Of a stretch of DNA of 64,000 bases, positions 61,697-64,000 are shown piece by piece. The stretch spans positions 62,001-126,000 of the forward strand of contig CAXXVV010000009.1 of assembly GCA_963678305.2 (NCBI GenBank). Direction: 5' to 3'. Numbering within the stretch: the stretch's first letter is position 1; every line of letters starts with the position of its first letter. The DNA is from G963676655 sp963678305. Lineage in GTDB: Bacteria; Verrucomicrobiota; Lentisphaeria; Victivallales; Victivallaceae. Below the pieces are notes generated by a model. It was not told the DNA's origin. It made no database searches and was given only the letters and a program-made list of their open reading frames with translations. Both the position numbers and the translations under genes were made by a program.

Positions 61697-62956
61697 ATGG
61701 ATGAAAAATTTAAAAAAACCCAGGATCAGACCCTTGCGATCCAGTTGCTTGGAGGGCCGCCCCGGCATGTTCTGCTTTTTGGCGGCAGCCGTTCCGGCAA
61801 GACTTTTATTTTGCTCTACGCATTGGTTTTGCGCGCACTAAAGGCTCCCCGCAGTCGCCATGCGGTGCTGCGTTTTCGTTTCAATTCCGCGAAACAGGCA
61901 ATATGGCTGGATACCCTTCCGAAAGTATTGGAACTTTGTTTTTCAGGAATCAAACTGCAGGAAAACCGGACTGACTGGTTCCTGAAATTTCGGAACGGTT
62001 CGGAAATCTGGCTTTGCGGTCTTGATGATGATGCCAGAGTGGAAAAAATCCTGGGTAAGGAATTTGCAACAGTCTATTTCAATGAATGTTCCGAAATAAG
62101 CTATCATGCGGTAACAATTGCGCTCAGTCGCCTTGCCCAGAAAACCGGATTGATAAACCGGGCTTATTATGATTGCAATCCGGTCGGCAAGTCGCATTGG
62201 AGTTATCGGCTGTTTGTTGAGAAGATCGACCCTGAGACCAATACTCCTTTGCCGCTGCCGCAACTCTATGATTCAATGGTTATGAATCCAACCGGAAATC
62301 GTGAAAATCTTCCGGACGGATACATTGAGGAAACTCTGGCCGGACTACCCGAGCGTAAGCGCCGTCGTTTTCTTTTGGGGGAATGGATGAATGATTTGGA
62401 AGGTGCGCTTTGGAACCTTGAGATAATCAACAAGAGCCGGGTCGTTAATGTACCCGAATTACGCCGCATCGTTGTCGGAGTGGATCCTGCAGTGACCTCC
62501 AATGCCGCTTCCGACGCTACGGGTATTGTTGTGGCCGGGCAGGGAGGGGATGGTGAATTTTATATACTCGATGATGCTTCATGCGAAAAAGCGTCGCCGT
62601 ATGAATGGGCGCGGACCGTTATAGACAAGTATCGGGAATATCAGGCTGACCGGGTTATCGGAGAGGTCAACAACGGCGGCGATTTGATCGAGATGAATTT
62701 ACGTAATGTTGACCGTACCGTCAGTTTTCGTGCGGTCCGGGCTTCTCGCGGTAAATTTACCCGGGCCGAACCGGTTGCCTCACTCTATGAGCAGGGCAGG
62801 GTCCATCATGCCGGTACGTTTCAAAAACTTGAAGATGAAATGTGTTCATATAACCCGGCAACCGCGTTGAAAAGTCCTGATCGGATGGACGCGCTGGTGT
62901 GGGCGATAACGGAATTGTCACGTTCCGGGCGAGCTGGCAGGAATGTTCTCGCTTAA
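61697..62956 (+). CDS. Phage terminase large subunit, isolated and intact
   Basis: This 419-aa TerL has a Walker A GGSRSGKT (29-36), a Walker B ending FNEC (E130) and a RNase H-like nuclease with D263 (VVGVDPAVT), E323 (IGEVNNGGD) and D398 (DRMDALVWA). All key residues are present. TerL cuts and pumps DNA into capsids. There is no small terminase, capsid or tail gene beside it; a portal-like gene lies 21 kb away. AAAAAGG lies 9 nt before the ATG; 61688 is an alternative. The stop overlaps the convergent SPFH gene by 4 nt. It is either a lone phage remnant or a domesticated packaging gene. Confidence 0.9.
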   Translation: MDEKFKKTQDQTLAIQLLGGPPRHVLLFGGSRSGKTFILLYALVLRALKAPRSRHAVLRFRFNSAKQAIWLDTLPKVLELCFSGIKLQENRTDWFLKFRNGSEIWLCGLDDDARVEKILGKEFATVYFNECSEISYHAVTIALSRLAQKTGLINRAYYDCNPVGKSHWSYRLFVEKIDPETNTPLPLPQLYDSMVMNPTGNRENLPDGYIEETLAGLPERKRRRFLLGEWMNDLEGALWNLEIINKSRVVNVPELRRIVVGVDPAVTSNAASDATGIVVAGQGGDGEFYILDDASCEKASPYEWARTVIDKYREYQADRVIGEVNNGGDLIEMNLRNVDRTVSFRAVRASRGKFTRAEPVASLYEQGRVHHAGTFQKLEDEMCSYNPATALKSPDRMDALVWAITELSRSGRAGRNVLA

Positions 62957-63825
62957 GGCTGTTGCATTGGCGGGGGCACCGCCTCTTCGACTATTTTTTC
63001 CGCGACCGCATGTTTTTCAGAAACCGGTAAATCGCCGAGGATCAACGATGGATTGATGCCTTCTTTGGTTAAAATGACTTTCGCGTTGTTTTTCAAGGAT
63101 TCTTCAGTTACTTCAAGTTTTTTCAAGTCTTTCGCATTGCCGATAAAGAATTTTTCAGCCGCGTTGTTGACCAGTTCAATTGCTCGTGCTTTACCTTCGG
63201 CTACCTTGATCTCTGCTTCCCGTTTGCCTTCGGCTATTTGAATCGCGGCCATCTTATCCTGTTCGGCCGCTTCATGACGGCCGGTCGCCAACAGTTTCAT
63301 GGCCCGGCGTTCCTGTTCAGCGGTCTTCTGCTTGTGCATGGCTTTCTTGATGTCAGCCGGAGGGTCAATCAATTTGATTTCGACCTTAGTGACTTTCAAG
63401 CCCCATTCGTCGGTAGTCCTGTCCAGTGATACCTGAAGGTTGTGATTGATCTTTTCCCTGGCGACCAGGCTTTCGTCAAGGGTTAAATGACCGAATTCCT
63501 GTCGCAAATTGGTTTGAGCCAATTGCATAACGGCAACCGGCCAGCAGTCGATATTGTAGAATGTCCGTTTGATCTCTTCTTCGTCATATCCAGGCCGGAC
63601 CCAGATGATACCGTCAACTTTGATCTCGACATTATCTTTGGTAATGACCTCCTGCGGCATAATATCCATGGTATGTTCGCGCACATCGCGCAAACGGGTT
63701 ACCTCGATAAAAGGCAACTGGAAATGCAGTCCCGGGCCGATAAACTTACGGTATTTTCCAAAAAATTCAACAATTCCGCGTTCATATTGTTTGACTACGA
63801 AAACGGGACCCAGTTTTATTCTCAT
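62953..63825 (-). CDS. SPFH/band-7 (stomatin/prohibitin-like) protein
   Basis: This 290-aa protein has a band-7 domain (VKQYERGIVEFFGKYRKFIGPGLHF to VEIKLIDPPADI) and a long coiled coil rich in A/E/K (AMHKQKTAEQERRAMKLLATGRHEAAEQDKMA). It has a proline-rich C-terminal tail. No strong N-terminal transmembrane helix is seen. SPFH proteins form membrane-associated oligomers. GGGAGG lies just before the ATG. It lies 43 nt downstream of a partial gene at the right edge, probably the same operon. Confidence 0.9.
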   Translation of the reverse strand: MRIKLGPVFVVKQYERGIVEFFGKYRKFIGPGLHFQLPFIEVTRLRDVREHTMDIMPQEVITKDNVEIKVDGIIWVRPGYDEEEIKRTFYNIDCWPVAVMQLAQTNLRQEFGHLTLDESLVAREKINHNLQVSLDRTTDEWGLKVTKVEIKLIDPPADIKKAMHKQKTAEQERRAMKLLATGRHEAAEQDKMAAIQIAEGKREAEIKVAEGKARAIELVNNAAEKFFIGNAKDLKKLEVTEESLKNNAKVILTKEGINPSLILGDLPVSEKHAVAEKIVEEAVPPPMQQP

Positions 63826-63868
63826 CTTTTCCTCCCTTGAGTATTATTTGATTGCAGTTGTTGGATTT

Positions 63869-64000
63869 TTACCAGTCACTCTCGAGTGATTCCATTTCAT
63901 CCCAGGTTGACACTTCCCGGTCGTTACCTGAAGGTATGTAGATGTTCATCAGGAATGTCCACGGCAGCCAGCCGTCCTTGTTCACATTAACAAGCCCCAG
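63869..64000 (-). CDS. C-terminal end of an unrecognised protein (partial)
   Basis: The reverse strand is open from the right edge to a TAA at 63869-63871, giving 43 residues ending SLESDW. The segment VNVNKDGWLPWTFLMNIYIPSG looks folded and the last 20 residues are acidic. It precedes the SPFH gene by 43 nt in the same direction. No function can be assigned from this fragment. Confidence 0.6.
   Translation of the reverse strand: MGLVNVNKDGWLPWTFLMNIYIPSGNDREVSTWDEMESLESDW

Noticed and set aside
1..64000. CRISPR array, rRNA genes or replication origin
   Set aside because: No regularly spaced repeats, no rRNA-like sequence, and no DnaA-box cluster with dnaA/dnaN were seen.

Overview
The window is 64 kb of bacterial chromosome, probably from a member of the Lentisphaerota (PVC superphylum, Victivallis-like). 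This is inferred from three pseudopilins with the FTLIELLVVIAIIAILA leader (two with a clear H-X9-DG tail), five Gfo/Idh/MocA oxidoreductases, many secreted carbohydrate-active proteins with CBM9-like modules, and an IS200-like/RAYT transposase. No 16S rRNA or other definitive marker is present.

Region 1 (1-17.4 kb): a partial CbbQ/NorQ-type AAA+ ATPase runs off the left edge behind a consensus promoter with a palindrome over the -10 box. Next comes a tightly coupled leftward operon: a beta-helix protein, a CBM9+TIM-barrel hydrolase, a DUF1080 protein and two Gfo/Idh enzymes. It is followed by a pseudopilin, a GH38 alpha-mannosidase, another Gfo/Idh gene and a GntR-LacI hybrid regulator. A hairpin-rich 274-bp element with terminal inverted repeats lies between that regulator and a divergent GH2 beta-galactosidase. 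A RAYT-like transposase follows.

Region 2 (17.5-38.9 kb): a LacI regulator is divergent from a rightward catabolic cluster (MDR dehydrogenase, epimerase-like SDR, two classical SDRs, Gfo/Idh, quinone-oxidoreductase-like MDR, type I dehydroquinase-like protein, lactonase-like MBL protein). Convergent to it are a GH78-like rhamnosidase, an SGNH hydrolase, a 1326-aa multidomain secreted protein, a pseudopilin and two more TIM-barrel glycosidase-like proteins. The last of these is divergent from an AraC regulator whose promoter carries a 21-bp-spaced direct repeat. The set fits oxidative breakdown of plant- or mucin-type glycans, perhaps rhamnosides (inference).

Region 3 (38.9-57.1 kb): tRNA-Thr(UGU), an isolated phage portal-like gene, and a well-delimited small RNA gene (consensus promoter, hairpin, exposed CCTCCTTA identical to the 16S anti-Shine-Dalgarno core, terminator). 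Then come a membrane Ser/Thr kinase with two PH-domain membrane proteins, a Gfo/Idh gene, an SGNH hydrolase, and housekeeping genes: pdxB, coaC, gmk, guaA, rsmD, lepB, pyrH, lpxA, hisB, with a DUF1961-MFS pair.

Region 4 (57.1-64 kb): a pilin gene with signs of high expression, a Wzy_C/O-antigen-ligase-like protein with a TPR-like tail, a GT-C membrane glycosyltransferase, an isolated intact phage terminase large subunit, an SPFH protein and a partial gene at the right edge.

The points most worth following are the small RNA with an anti-SD-like segment, the two lone phage packaging genes 21 kb apart, the pilin + Wzy_C + GT-C block (possible pilin glycosylation), the regulated oxidative sugar cluster with a repurposed dehydroquinase fold, and the hairpin element that may be a RAYT substrate.
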